Of a stretch of 64,000 bases of DNA, positions 8,806 through 20,300 are shown in pieces. The notes under the pieces were generated by a model, which saw only the letters and a list, made by a program, of their open reading frames with translations, had not been told where the DNA came from and ran no database searches. Positions within the stretch are counted from its first letter, which is position 1. Each line of letters opens with the position of its first letter. Location of the stretch: positions 25,322,011 to 25,386,010 of the forward strand of contig CM046297.1 of assembly GCA_025267735.1 (NCBI GenBank), written 5' to 3'. Source of the DNA: Mactra quadrangularis (lineage: Eukaryota > Mollusca > Bivalvia > Venerida > Mactridae). A program made the translations under genes and the position numbers.

Positions 8806-8858
8806 CGCACAAAGCAGCATCATATAAGAGATACAGATTTATATTACAAGAAGAAATA

Positions 8859-11800
8859 ATGAGAGACATGACAAAATTGACTGGAAATGTTTGTGAAGAG
8901 TTAGCAAGGAATAGGTAAGTGTTTATTTAAAATTAAATTTCGTCAAACGTTGAGCTTTAAATACAGAATGTTACTTATTATAAGCATTTCGTCTGTTTAT
9001 TGCAACCTTCCTCTAAGTCAGATCTTCAAAAGATTTCCTGAGGTCTATGAAATATTTTCAATTCTATTATATTTCGATACAGAAAATGGTAATGAAATAA
9101 TGTCTATTTTTTAATTTAAAAAACGACGCTACAGGTTGTTATTGTTTTAAATAATTTTTAAAGCGAAATTAAAATGAACATAAAAATAACGACAAGCTCA
9201 GTGTAGGTTAGCATATATGTTTTAATTTTTAGCACTTTTGTCCCAATTAGATATATATAAATTTATTTGATTTCAGTGATCAAAGTGTCAAGAGTGTCAC
9301 CATAACAACTGAAATAAAATGGAAACCAAACAAGTACATAGTGTTTAATGATAATGAAAGTTCTAAATCTAGTTTTTCTTCGAGACAAACCATCACTGGT
9401 GAGTTTATTTATACTAATTTATTTCGCTAGACTGTGAAGCAAGTTCATACAACTTATATTAAAACATACAACATGTTTATAGCAAACAGAATGAAATTTA
9501 CAAACACATATAGTGAACATGGCATTATCATAAACAGACATACGAAAAAAAAAGAAATTTAAATGAATCCCATGGTGATCACCCGCATATATTATATATA
9601 TAACCCATAGTAAAAACATGTAATTATGATAAAATAAAATGAAGAAACACGCCCTTCATACAAGTATAGGGCTAAATATTTTGTTTGTATTGTATAAAGA
9701 TATTATATTCAGCCTAGTCTGGTAAGAAATGTAACATTTACATGGTCAATTTAAATCTGAAGGCACACCTTTGCAGGATCTGTACTAAACATTTTCACCA
9801 AATCAAAAATGCTTAGTCCGATCTAAAAAAGGAAAAATCGTGTACATAATATTATGCATAATATAATGGAAAAGATATCGAACGTTTGGAAGGGTTGATT
9901 AGTCTTGGTTATAGACAAGGTCCAGGAAACCTAGGTAAGGTGAGCTTGCCTCAGTAAAATGACAATAATGTTTGTCGACACGGCGTTAAACCCACTGGCA
10001 CCAGAGTCCTCGCACTCGTTAAATACGCACACATATAATAATAAGTACACATTAACATAGATCCCATGCTACTCAAAAATGACTTACAGTCAAGAAATAC
10101 ACTAATGGACAGGTACATTTTCCCAATTCTAGGGGGGGGGGGGGGTCCGGACCCCCCTGACCCCCTTTGGATCCGCCTTTGTGGACCCTACGTTTTAAGC
10201 AACTCTTGTAAAAATTGGACTGATATGAAAATCACTAATTTGAGAATGGTGATTTTATTATCAGTAAATATAATTTGTATTATAATTGTTATTTTAAGAA
10301 GGGTTTTACTAACAATTAAATCTCCGTTTTGCCATTATATGCTCATTTTCGCCTAAAAGTCTCCATTTCGTATCTTATCCATGCCAGTTTTAAATGACGT
10401 AAATAGGCACATGGATTTCGTGCATAATTACTTGTGTAATCCGTGTGGTTCAGACGACCAAAATATTTAGAATTTACTTTTTAGAGAGCAACTTCTATGA
10501 AATAGGATAACTTGAAAGTTAAAGGTGCAATGATGAAGGATAAAATTCTAGAATTTATTCAATGTCGATTCTGGGTATTACGAAGTGTTTGGATATTTCA
10601 GGTAAGAGGTTTAATTAACAATTGAGAGCCGTCAATGGACAGCGCGCTCTACTATTAGGAGTGGTCTTGTAAACGGAATCAATTATGAAATTCAATTGAG
10701 ATGAGAAAAATTTAACAAGAAAACTTTCATTGATTGCAGCTTTTTTATTTTTTGCAGATCTTCTTACTAAAACATTTTCAATATAAAAGGCTCACAATTT
10801 AAAATAGTAAAAATTCAAGCTAGAGTGATGCAACTTTAAAATTGACTTCCGATGGTAATACCGTAGTCATGTGTGAATATTCAAATCAATCCCTTCAGTA
10901 GTTGCCAAGATAAAATGTTGCATTAGAACTTAACTTAGAATTTTTGTTTGTATGTAAGGGCCATAATTTAGTATAAATTATTGTTAGTTTTATGAATTAT
11001 AGTATTTAATATCTAATGGTAAATTTTATCCTACATGATAGAAGTTTCAAATGAAACCCTTTAGAAGTTGCAATGATAAAATGTTGCGCAATAAATCTTA
11101 ATCAAGAAACAGTACTCAATTATTGTGATTGTTTCAAGAAAAAATCAATGTGTGTACAATAGCATCATTGTTATTAGTATACACTGCTCATGTAGACCCA
11201 AAAGGTATTAGTTATCCAAAGTAATTGGTTATTTAGATTTTTATACATAAAAATCAATATAAGGTTTCTCTTTTGCAAGAGCCATTTTGACAAAAAAATG
11301 ACATAAAAACAAAACATTAATAAAAAGGTCTTACAACACAGAAAATTAAGTTTAATAGTAAAAAACACAGATGTACAAAAAAATATTTGAGCTCTGTGTC
11401 GAAAAATTCCAAGTACGAGAAATGATACGTAGCAAAAATACCGACGCACATAGAATTCAACAGAAACTAATTTACGAAAGTTTTTAGGTCGAAGAGTCCA
11501 GGGGGCGAAAACAAAAATAGTTCCGTTTTAAAAAGTACCGAAATGCGTGGCTTTTATCATCGATTTATTCATTCGAACGCTCTTGGTTTTATCAAAACGA
11601 ACTTTTTTGCCGGCGATATTGTCCGAACTTTTCGATTGAGCTTAAAAAACCTATACCATACCCCAGAAAAATGTTTCGTCCCTCATTTCGTAACTCAATT
11701 CCTGTTATAGGCCCTACCGGCATGTATATGTACGTATCTCGGAACTGTGTTTGTTTTACTTGTGTGAATTTCTATATTTGTTTGAGGCGAAAGTTTATTA

Positions 11801-12728
11801 CTGCACTTTAATAGTTGCACAAGCATTTAATTGTGTCCGTACTTCACATTACTTTATTGATTGATTTAAAATATGTTTAACTGTTTCACTACTACTGCAT
11901 TTCATGCTATTCTATATTGCGTATGGAATAAAATATTGCACATTGAACCGCATATTACATACATTAGATTTACTGTATATAAAGTTGTATATTGAATATA
12001 AAATTGTAAATTGTATAAAAATGTATAGATCTATATGTATAAATAAAACAATAATGTATATATAGTTAATTATTGTTATAATTTTTTATGTTATTGTATT
12101 TTTACCACTTTTTTATTTGGTTTACATTCACAAAGGTATAATTTCTATAATCTAAAGTATGTGCTTTGTAGTTGGTTAACAGCTAAATCCAGATATTTAG
12201 CCTTTCCAGGACAGTGACTAAGTTGACTGACAGCCGTTATATGACATATACAATGTGTTGCTATGACGGTAAACCCAACAAAACAAAAATAAAATAAGCA
12301 TCATTAAATATAAGTATATAATATACAGTCACATATAAGTAATTCGTTTTCTCCAGACTAGTTATTTTGGTGATTTATAAGCAAGGAAAATATATAAGGG
12401 AGACAATGTCAAATTAAATACGTTTGAAACTGAACTGAATTTATTTGACTCTCTCGTCTACAAATACATGTTGTACTCGTAACATGTTAATTAGCGATAT
12501 TTTTCATTGGTTAAACTGTTACATAGACACAGAGTCATACAAAAGCCAAGTAATCACTTCTTTTGGTATAACATTTTATGTGTTCCGTCGTTCTCATATA
12601 CCACGACACTTTTTTCATTAACACGACCATCAGAACTGCTTAGTAAATTGTATGACAAATTAAGCAATAGGAACAATCTTAAAGATCGCCGAGGTTGTTC
12701 CGAATGCAAAATTAGACACAATAAATAA
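8859..12728 (+). CDS. Predicted small spliced gene, array copy 1; family not recognised
   Basis: Exon 1, 8859-8914: MRDMTKLTGNVCEELARN, donor GTAAGT. Exon 2, 9277-9398: acceptor TTTGATTTCAG, 40 codons including TITTEIKWKPNKYIVFNDNE, donor GTGAGT. Distal exon 12634-12728: acceptor after CATCAG, reading E-LLSKLYDKLSN and ending CSECKIRHNK*. Exon 2 ends one base into a codon and the distal exon supplies the other two, giving an open 90-aa product. A competing proximal last exon at 9777-9826 (acceptor CCTTTGCAG) is also in phase and would give 75 aa ending SKMLSPI. No signal peptide or membrane segment is evident; the protein is rich in K, S, T and N. The CRE cluster and TATA box lie just upstream. 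AATAAA (12720-12725) overlaps the stop region, 50 bp before the next R. The distal acceptor has a short pyrimidine tract. I recognise no homologue; non-coding transcription or a decayed gene remains possible. Confidence 0.42.
9884..9993 (-). repeat. Dispersed repeat A inside the unit (unit 1 copy)
   Basis: On the minus strand: GGTTTAACGCCGTGTCGACA, ACCTAGGTTTCCTGGAC, CTTGTCTATAACCA, ATCAACCCTTCCA. These match the two copies left of the array at 7571 and 7791. It lies in the putative large intron and recurs once per unit. Confidence 0.65.
10132..10178. repeat. Variable G tract with palindrome and GGATCCGCC end
   Basis: A G run is followed by TCCGGACCCCCC, giving an 18-bp perfect palindrome centred on TCCGGA, then TGACCCCCTTTGGATCCGCC. 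G-run lengths in units 1-12 are 14, 9, 10, 11, 9, 10, 15, 12, 10, 10, 10, 10. Unit 9 breaks the palindrome (GGATCCCCC). Read on the minus strand, GGCGGATCC followed by G-rich sequence resembles the terminus of a common class of DNA-transposon relic. The frames crossing the tract at 10066-10356 and 23801-24088 are open only because of the run length. Confidence 0.7.
10530..10802 (+). other. Second spliced open frame per unit (38 aa), doubtful
   Basis: ATGATGAAGG at 10530 opens 24 codons up to a strong donor CAG|GTAAGA (10601/10602). The acceptor TTTTTTATTTTTTGCAG at 10757 resumes in phase for 14 codons to TAA at 10802. The sequence has no recognisable motif. The strong splice-site pair suggests a real intron in some transcript, perhaps a non-coding or alternative exon of the unit gene, rather than an independent protein. 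Confidence 0.25.
10885..11105. repeat. Dispersed-repeat-like block with internal direct repeats (unit 1 copy)
   Basis: CCCTTCAGTAGTTGCCAAGA followed by TAAAATGTTGC recurs about 165 bp later as CCCTTTAGAAGTTGCAATGA followed by TAAAATGTTGC. Between them is AAGGGCCATAATTTAGTATA, a motif I recall from mollusc interspersed repeats. It recurs in every unit and is non-coding. Confidence 0.5.
11671..11811 (+). other. 46-codon open frame in the CpG-richer part of the unit, doubtful
   Basis: ATG at 11671 to TAA at 11809-11811, beginning MFRPSFRNSIPVIGPTG. It follows a locally CpG-richer stretch (11460-11760), unusual in this AT-rich unit, which could be a second promoter or an old exon. The only change I saw (unit 12, TCA to TCG) is silent. 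No family is recognised and no splice context supports it. Confidence 0.15.
12169..12283 (+). mobile_element. 3' tail of SINE family 2 inside the unit (unit 1 copy)
   Basis: GTTGGTTAACAGCTAAATCC, CCTTTCCAGGACAGTGA, ACAATGTGTTGCTATGACGG and AACCCAAC match the tail of the full-length SINE at 4356-4656, followed by an A-rich end. No tRNA head is present, so this is a 5'-truncated insertion or relic. One per unit. Confidence 0.7.
12720..12725 (+). promoter_or_regulatory. Poly(A) signal at the end of the unit (unit 1 copy)
   Basis: AATAAA directly precedes and frames the TAA at 12726 of the distal exon and lies 50 bp before the next R. It is present in all 12 units just before the stop (last exons end at 17303, 21880, 26460 and so on). 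Other AATAAA hexamers lie at 11927 (units 1-2 only) and 12042. Confidence 0.45.
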
Positions 12729-12774
12729 TTCACCTCATTATTAAATTATTTTTTAATTTAAAATTGGTCATGGC

Positions 12775-13235
12775 CAGTGGCGTAGCAAGGTCTTTTTGAT
12801 GTGTACGCAAAATCCTAGGGGTCAAGGGCATGGCCCGCCCCGAATTTGTTTTTCTGTAGATCATTTCAGGAGCATTTTTGGCAACTATTCAAAATGGGTC
12901 TGTATAATTCAATCTGGACACAAATATAGGAAGACAACATTCATACAAATTATCATTCAATTTTAACCAGCGTTTAAAGAATTATATAGACTGGATTCAA
13001 AGACAAACATCGAATTTTAAAACCGTAAATTCAACTCCCAAAAGGCATCACAAGTCCCATTGAAATATAACTTGACATAAGGTTAGTAAAATAACGATCA
13101 AGCAGTTTTGTTTTACACACCCCTACCCCCCTCAGGCGAAAGATTTTATTACATTTTTGGCGTTTGTATTTTTACAATTTTCTGGACCAGTGTGTACGCA
13201 GCTGCGTACTCTGCGTACTGGTAGCTACGCGCCTG
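12775..13235 (+). mobile_element. Element R, copy 2 (typical internal copy)
   Basis: Flanked by ATGGC on both sides (12770-12774 and just after CGCCTG), as expected for an R insertion into a former ATGGC site of sequence I. Internal copies begin at 12775, 17350, 21927, 26507, 31086, 35668, 40253, 44835, 49413, 53991 and 58570. All 11 have TGGCCC where the two terminal copies have TGCCCC. Copies 4-9 carry seven C in the C tract near the right end; the others carry six. Confidence 0.75.
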
Positions 13236-13437
13236 ATGGCTATTGATGAAATTTATGCTGGAAAACACTCAATATTATAATATTTTACGTCCTCTAACGT
13301 CATGACGTCAAAAATCGTCACAGTTGCATATGACGTAATAACGTAACGTATACAACGTCAGAATCACTATAACGACATATAAAGCGCACAAAGCAGCATC
13401 ATATAAGAGATACAGATTTATATTACAAGAAGAAATA

Positions 13438-16400
13438 ATGAGAGACATGACAAAATTGACTGGCAATGTTTGTGAAGAGTTAGCAAGGAATAGGTAAGTG
13501 TTTATTTAAAATTAAATTTCGTCAAACGTTGAGCTTTAAATACAGAATGTTACTTATTATAAGCATTTCGTCTGTTTATTGCAACCTTCCTCTAAGTCAG
13601 ATCTTCAAAAGATTTCCTGAGGTCTATGAAATATTTTCAATTCTATTATATTTCGATACAGAAAATGGTAATGAAATAATGTCTATTTTTTAATTTAAAA
13701 AACGACGCTACAGGTTGTTATTGTTTTAAATAATTTTTAAAGCGAAATTAAAATGAACATAAAAATAACGACAAGCTCAGTGTAGGTTAGCATATATGTT
13801 TTAATTTTTAGCACTTTTGTCCCAATTAGATATATAGAAATTTATTTGATTTCAGTGATCAAAGTGTCAAGAGTGTCACCATAACAACTGAAATAAAATG
13901 GAAACCAAACAAGTACATAGTGTTTAATGATAATGAAAGTTCTAAATCTAGTTTTTCTTCGAGACAAACCATCACTGGTGAGTTTATTTATACTAATTTA
14001 TTTCGCTAGACTGTGAAGCAAGTTCATACAACTTATATTAAAACATACAACATGTTTATAGCAAACAGAATGAAATTTACAAACACATATAGTGAACATG
14101 GCATTATCATAAACAGACATACGAAAAAAAAAAGAAATTTAAATGAATCCCATGGTGATCACCCGCATATATTATATATATAACCCATAGTAAAAACATG
14201 TAATTATGATAAAATAAAATGAAGAAACACGCCCTTCATACAAGTATAGGGCTAAATATTTTGTTTGTATTGTATAAAGATATTATATTCAGCCTAGTCT
14301 GGTAAGAAATGTAACATTTACATGGTCAATTTAAATCTGAAGGCACACCTTTGCAGGATCTGTACTAAACATTTTCACCAAATCAAAAATGCTTAGTCCG
14401 ATCTAAAAGAGGAAAAATCGTGTACATAATATTATGCATAATATAATGGAAAAGATATCGAACGTTTGGAAGGGTTGATTAGTCTTGGTTATAGACAAGG
14501 TCCAGGAAACCTAGGTAAGGTGAGCTTGCCTCAGTAAAATGACAATACTGTTTGTCGACACGGCGTTAAACCCACTGGCACCAGAGTCCTCGCACTCGTT
14601 AAATACGCACACATATAATAATAAGTACACATTAACATAGATCCCATGCTACTCAAAAATGACTTACAGTCAAGAAATACACTAATGGACAGGTACATTT
14701 TCCCAATTCTAGGGGGGGGGTCCGGACCCCCCTGACCCCCTTTGGATCCGCCTTTGTGGACCCTACGTTTTAAGCAACTCTTGTAAAAATTGGACTGATA
14801 TGAAAATCACTAATTTGAGAATGGTGATTTTATTATCAGTAAATATAATTTGTATTATAATTGTTATTTTAAGAAGGGTTTTACTAACAATTAAATCTCC
14901 GTTTTGCCATTATATGCTCATTTTCGCCTAAAAGTCTCCATTTCGTATCTTATCCATGCCAGTTTTAAATGACGTAAATAGGCACATGGATTTCGTGCAT
15001 AATTACTTGTGTAATCCGTGTGGTTCAGACGACCAAAATATTTAGAATTTACTTTTTAGAGAGCAACTTCTATGAAATAGGATAACTTGAAAGTTAAAGG
15101 TGCAATGATGAAGGATAAAATTCTAGAATTTATTCAATGTCGATTCTGGGTATTACGAAGTGTTTGGATATTTCAGGTAAGAGGTTTAATTAACAATTGA
15201 GAGCCGTCAATGGACAGCGCGCTCTACTATTAGGAGTGGTCTTGTAAACGGAATCAATTATGAAATTCAATTGAGATGAGAAAAATTTAACAAGAAAACT
15301 TTCATTGATTGCAGCTTTTTTATTTTTTGCAGATCTTCTTACTAAAACATTTTCAATATAAAAGGCTCACAATTTAAAATAGTAAAAATTCAAGCTAGAG
15401 TGATGCAACTTTAAAATTGACTTCCGATGGTAATACCGTAGTCATGTGTGAATATTCAAATCAATCCCTTCAGTAGTTGCCAAGATAAAATGTTGCATTA
15501 GAACTTAACTTAGAATTTTTGTTTGTATGTAAGGGCCATAATTTAGTATAAATTATTGTTAGTTTTATGAATTATAGTATTTAATATCTAATGGTAAATT
15601 TTATCCTACATGATAGAAGTTTCAAATGAAACCCTTTAGAAGTTGCAATGATAAAATGTTGCGCAATAAATCTTAATCAAGAAACAGTACTCAATTATTG
15701 TGATTGTTTCAAGAAAAAATCAATGTGTGTACAATAGCATCATTGTTATTAGTATACACTGCTCATGTAGACCCAAAAGGTATTAGTTATCCAAAGTAAT
15801 TGGTTATTTAGATTTTTATACATAAAAATCAATATAAGGTTTCTCTTTTGCAAGAGCCATTTTGACAAAAAAATGACATAAAAACAAAACATTAATAAAA
15901 AGGTCTTACAACACAGAAAATTAAGTTTAATAGTAAAAAACACAGATGTACAAAAAAATATTTGAGCTCTGTGTCGAAAAATTCCAAGTACGAGAAATGA
16001 TACGTAGCAAAAATACCGACGCACATAGAATTCAACAGAAACTAATTTACGAAAGTTTTTAGGTCGAAGAGTCCAGGGGGCGAAAACAAAAATAGTTCCG
16101 TTTTAAAAAGTACCGAAATGCGTGGCTTTTATCATCGATTTATTCATTCGAACGCTCTTGGTTTTATCAAAACGAACTTTTTTGCCGGCGATATTGTCCG
16201 AACTTTTCGATTGAGCTTAAAAAACCTATACCATACCCCAGAAAAATGTTTCGTCCCTCATTTCGTAACTCAATTCCTGTTATAGGCCCTACCGGCATGT
16301 ATATGTACGTATCTCGGAACTGTGTTTGTTTTACTTGTGTGAATTTCTATATTTGTTTGAGGCGAAAGTTTATTACTGCACTTTAATAGTTGCACAAGCA

Positions 16401-17303
16401 TTTAATTGTGTCCGTACTTCACATTACTTTATTGATTGATTTAAAATATGTTTAACTGTTTCACTACTACTGCATTTCATGCTATTCTATATTGCGTATG
16501 GAATAAAATATTGCACATTGAACCGCATATTACATACATTAGATTTACTGTATATAAAGTTGTATATTGAATATAAAATTGTAAATTGTATAAAAATGTA
16601 TAGATCTATATGTATAAATAAAACAATAATGTATATATAGTTAATTATTGTTATAATTTTTTATGTTATTGTATTTTTACCACTTTTTTATTTGGTTTAC
16701 ATTCACAAAGGTATAATTTCTATAATCTAAAGTATGTGCTTTGTAGTTGGTTAACAGCTAAATCCAGATATTTAGCCTTTCCAGGACAGTGACTAAGTTG
16801 ACTGACAGCCGTTATATGACATATACAATGTGTTGCTATGACGGTAAACCCAACAAAACAAAAATAAAATAAGCATCATTAAATATAAGTATATAATATA
16901 CAGTCACATATAAGTAATTCGTTTTCTCCAGACTAGTTATTTTGGTGATTTATAAGCAAGGAAAATATATAAGGGAGACAATGTCAAATTAAATACGTTT
17001 GAAACTGAACTGAATTTATTTGACTCTCTCGTCTACAAATACATGTTGTACTCGTAACATGTTAATTAGCGATATTTTTCATTGGTTAAACTGTTACATA
17101 GACACAGAGTCATACAAAAGCCAAATAATCACTTCTTTTGGTATAACATTTTATGTGTTCCGTCGTTCTCATATACCACGACACTTTTTTCATTAACACG
17201 ACCATCAGAACTGCTTAGTAAATTGTATGACAAATTAAGCAATAGGAACAATCTTAAAGATCGCCGAGGTTGTTCCGAATGCAAAATTAGACACAATAAA
17301 TAA
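13438..17303 (+). CDS. Predicted small spliced gene, array copy 2
   Basis: Exons 13438-13493, 13856-13977, 17209-17303 (alternative proximal last exon 14357-14406). It carries the only difference I found among the twelve copies' putative coding exons: GGA to GGC in exon 1, which is silent. The fourth ACGT core of its promoter cluster is lost. Confidence 0.4.
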
Positions 17304-17349
17304 TTCACCTTATTATTAAATTATTTTTTAATTTAAAATTGGTCATGGC

Positions 17350-20300
17350 CAGTGGCGTAGCAAGGTCTTTTTGATGTGTACGCAAAATCCTAGGGGTCAA
17401 GGGCATGGCCCGCCCCGAATTTGTTTTTCTGTAGATCATTTCAGGAGCATTTTTGGCAACTATTCAAAATGGGTCTGTATAATTCAATCTGGACACAAAT
17501 ATAGGAAGACAACATTCATACAAATTATCATTCAATTTTAACCAGCGTTTAAAGAATTATATAGACTGGATTCAAAGACAAACATCGAATTTTAAAACCG
17601 TAAATTCAACTCCCAAAAGGCATCACAAGTCCCATTGAAATATAACTTGACATAAGGTTAGTAAAATAACGATCAAGCAGTTTTGTTTTACACACCCCTA
17701 CCCCCCTCAGGCGAAAGATTTTATTACATTTTTGGCGTTTGTATTTTTACAATTTTCTGGACCAGTGTGTACGCAGCTGCGTACTCTGCGTACTGGTAGC
17801 TACGCGCCTGATGGCTATTGATGAAATTTATGCTGGAAAACACTCAATATTATAATATTTTACGTCCTCTAACGTCATGACGTCAAAAAACGTCACAGTT
17901 GCATATGACGTAATAACGTAACGTATACAACGTCAGAATCACTATAACGACATATAAAGCGCACAAAGCAGCATCATATAAGAGATACAGATTTATATTA
18001 CAAGAAGAAATAATGAGAGACATGACAAAATTGACTGGAAATGTTTGTGAAGAGTTAGCAAGGAATAGGTAAGTGTTTATTTAAAATTAAATTTCGTCAA
18101 ACGTTGAGCTTTAAATACAGAATGTTACTTATTATAAGCATTTCGTCTGTTTATTGCAACCTTCCTCTAAGTCAGATCTTCAAAAGATTTCCTGAGGTCT
18201 ATGAAATATTTTCAATTCTATTATATTTCGATACAGAAAATGGTAATGAAATAATGTCTATTTTTTAATTTAAAAAACGACGCTACAGGTTGTTATTGTT
18301 TTAAATAATTTTTAAAGCGAAATTAAAATGAACATAAAAATAACGACAAGCTCAGTGTAGGTTAGCATATATGTTTTAATTTTTAGCACTTTTGTCCCAA
18401 TTAGATATATATAAATTTATTTGATTTCAGTGATCAAAGTGTCAAGAGTGTCACCATAACAACTGAAATAAAATGGAAACCAAACAAGTACATAGTGTTT
18501 AATGATAATGAAAGTTCTAAATCTAGTTTTTCTTCGAGACAAACCATCACTGGTGAGTTTATTTATACTAATTTATTTCGCTAGACTGTGAAGCAAGTTC
18601 ATACAACTTATATTAAAACATACAACATGTTTATAGCAAACAGAATGAAATTTACAAACACATATAGTGAACATGGCATTATCATAAACAGACATACGAA
18701 AAAAAAAAAGAAATTTAAATGAATCCCATGGTGATCACCCGCATATATTATATATATAACCCATAGTAAAAACATGTAATTATGATAAAATAAAATGAAG
18801 AAACACGCCCTTCATACAAGTATAGGGCTAAATATTTTGTTTGTATTGTATAAAGATATTATATTCAGCCTAGTCTGGTAAGAAATGTAACATTTACATG
18901 GTCAATTTAAATCTGAAGGCACACCTTTGCAGGATCTGTACTAAACATTTTCACCAAATCAAAAATGCTTAGTCCGATCTAAAAAAGGAAAAATCGTGTA
19001 CATAATATTATGCATAATATAATGGAAAAGATATCGAACGTTTGGAAGGGTTGATTAGTCTTGGTTATAGACAAGGTCCAGGAAACCTAGGTAAGGTGAG
19101 CTTGCCTCAGTAAAATGACAATAATGTTTGTCGACACGGCGTTAAACCCACTGGCACCAGAGTCCTCGCACTCGTTAAATACGCACACATATAATAATAA
19201 GTACACATTAACATAGATCCCATGCTACTCAAAAATGACTTACAGTCAAGAAATACACTAATGGACAGGTACATTTTCCCAATTCTAGGGGGGGGGGTCC
19301 GGACCCCCCTGACCCCCTTTGGATCCGCCTTTGTGGACCCTACGTTTTAAGCAACTCTTGTAAAAATTGGACTGATATGAAAATCACTAATTTGAGAATG
19401 GTGATTTTATTATCAGTAAATATAATTTGTATTATAATTGTTATTTTAAGAAGGGTTTTACTAACAATTAAATCTCCGTTTTGCCATTATATGCTCATTT
19501 TCGCCTAAAAGTCTCCATTTCGTATCTTATCCATGCCAGTTTTAAATGACGTAAATAGGCACATGGATTTCGTGCATAATTACTTGTGTAATCCGTGTGG
19601 TTCAGACGACCAAAATATTTAGAATTTACTTTTTAGAGAGCAACTTCTATGAAATAGGATAACTTGAAAGTTAAAGGTGCAATGATGAAGGATAAAATTC
19701 TAGAATTTATTCAATGTCGATTCTGGGTATTACGAAGTGTTTGGATATTTCAGGTAAGAGGTTTAATTAACAATTGAGAGCCGTCAATGGACAGCGCGCT
19801 CTACTATTAGGAGTGGTCTTGTAAACGGAATCAATTATGAAATTCAATTGAGATGAGAAAAATTTAACAAGAAAACTTTCATTGATTGCAGCTTTTTTAT
19901 TTTTTGCAGATCTTCTTACTAAAACATTTTCAATATAAAAGGCTCACAATTTAAAATAGTAAAAATTCAAGCTAGAGTGATGCAACTTTAAAATTGACTT
20001 CCGATGGTAATACCGTAGTCATGTGTGAATATTCAAATCAATCCCTTCAGTAGTTGCCAAGATAAAATGTTGCATTAGAACTTAACTTAGAATTTTTGTT
20101 TGTATGTAAGGGCCATAATTTAGTATAAATTATTGTTAGTTTTATGAATTATAGTATTTAATATCTAATGGTAAATTTTATCCTACATGATAGAAGTTTC
20201 AAATGAAACCCTTTAGAAGTTGCAATGATAAAATGTTGCGCAATAAATCTTAATCAAGAAACAGTACTCAATTATTGTGATTGTTTCAAGAAAAAATCAA

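Larger units (their letters stand above)
8196..12774 (+). repeat. Array unit 1
   Basis: 4579 bp. Group-A variants: CATCACAAG and six C in R, single GATGA after R, GTATGGAATAAA. G tract 14. Contains terminal R copy 1. Confidence 0.97.
12775..17349 (+). repeat. Array unit 2
   Basis: 4575 bp, the shortest unit. Group A, like unit 1 (GTATGGAATAAA shared only with unit 1). Private: AAAATCGTCA in the CRE cluster, ATATAGAAATTT in the first intron, CTAAAAGAGG, AATACTG, CCAAATAATC. G tract 9. Confidence 0.97.

Noticed and set aside
10066..10356. 96-residue open frame over the G tract (and 23801-24088)
   Set aside because: Open only when the G run has a particular length. It encodes a glycine/proline stretch from the palindrome and is closed in most units.
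11174..11449. 91-residue minus-strand open frame repeated in nearly every unit
   Set aside because: Hydrophobic, low-complexity translation of AT-rich sequence. It is broken by an A-run deletion in unit 5 and altered by small indels in unit 12, and has no promoter or splice context. It recurs only because the units are near-identical.
12507..12728. 73-residue plus-strand open frame as a stand-alone gene in each unit
   Set aside because: It opens at TTG, not ATG. Only its last 31 codons fit the proposed spliced gene, so the frame as a whole is not accepted.
12634..12728. Resemblance of NRNNLKDRRGCSECK to a bZIP basic region
   Set aside because: The Asn pair and some basic residues line up, but the invariant Ala and Arg are missing and no leucine zipper follows before the stop.
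8196..12774. Unit as an LTR retrotransposon with R as 461-bp LTRs
   Set aside because: Direct repeats with a 5-bp duplication fit superficially. But R has CAG...CTG inverted ends rather than TG...CA, has its own ATGGC duplication inside the array, and I has no gag-pol, primer-binding site or polypurine tract that I can see.
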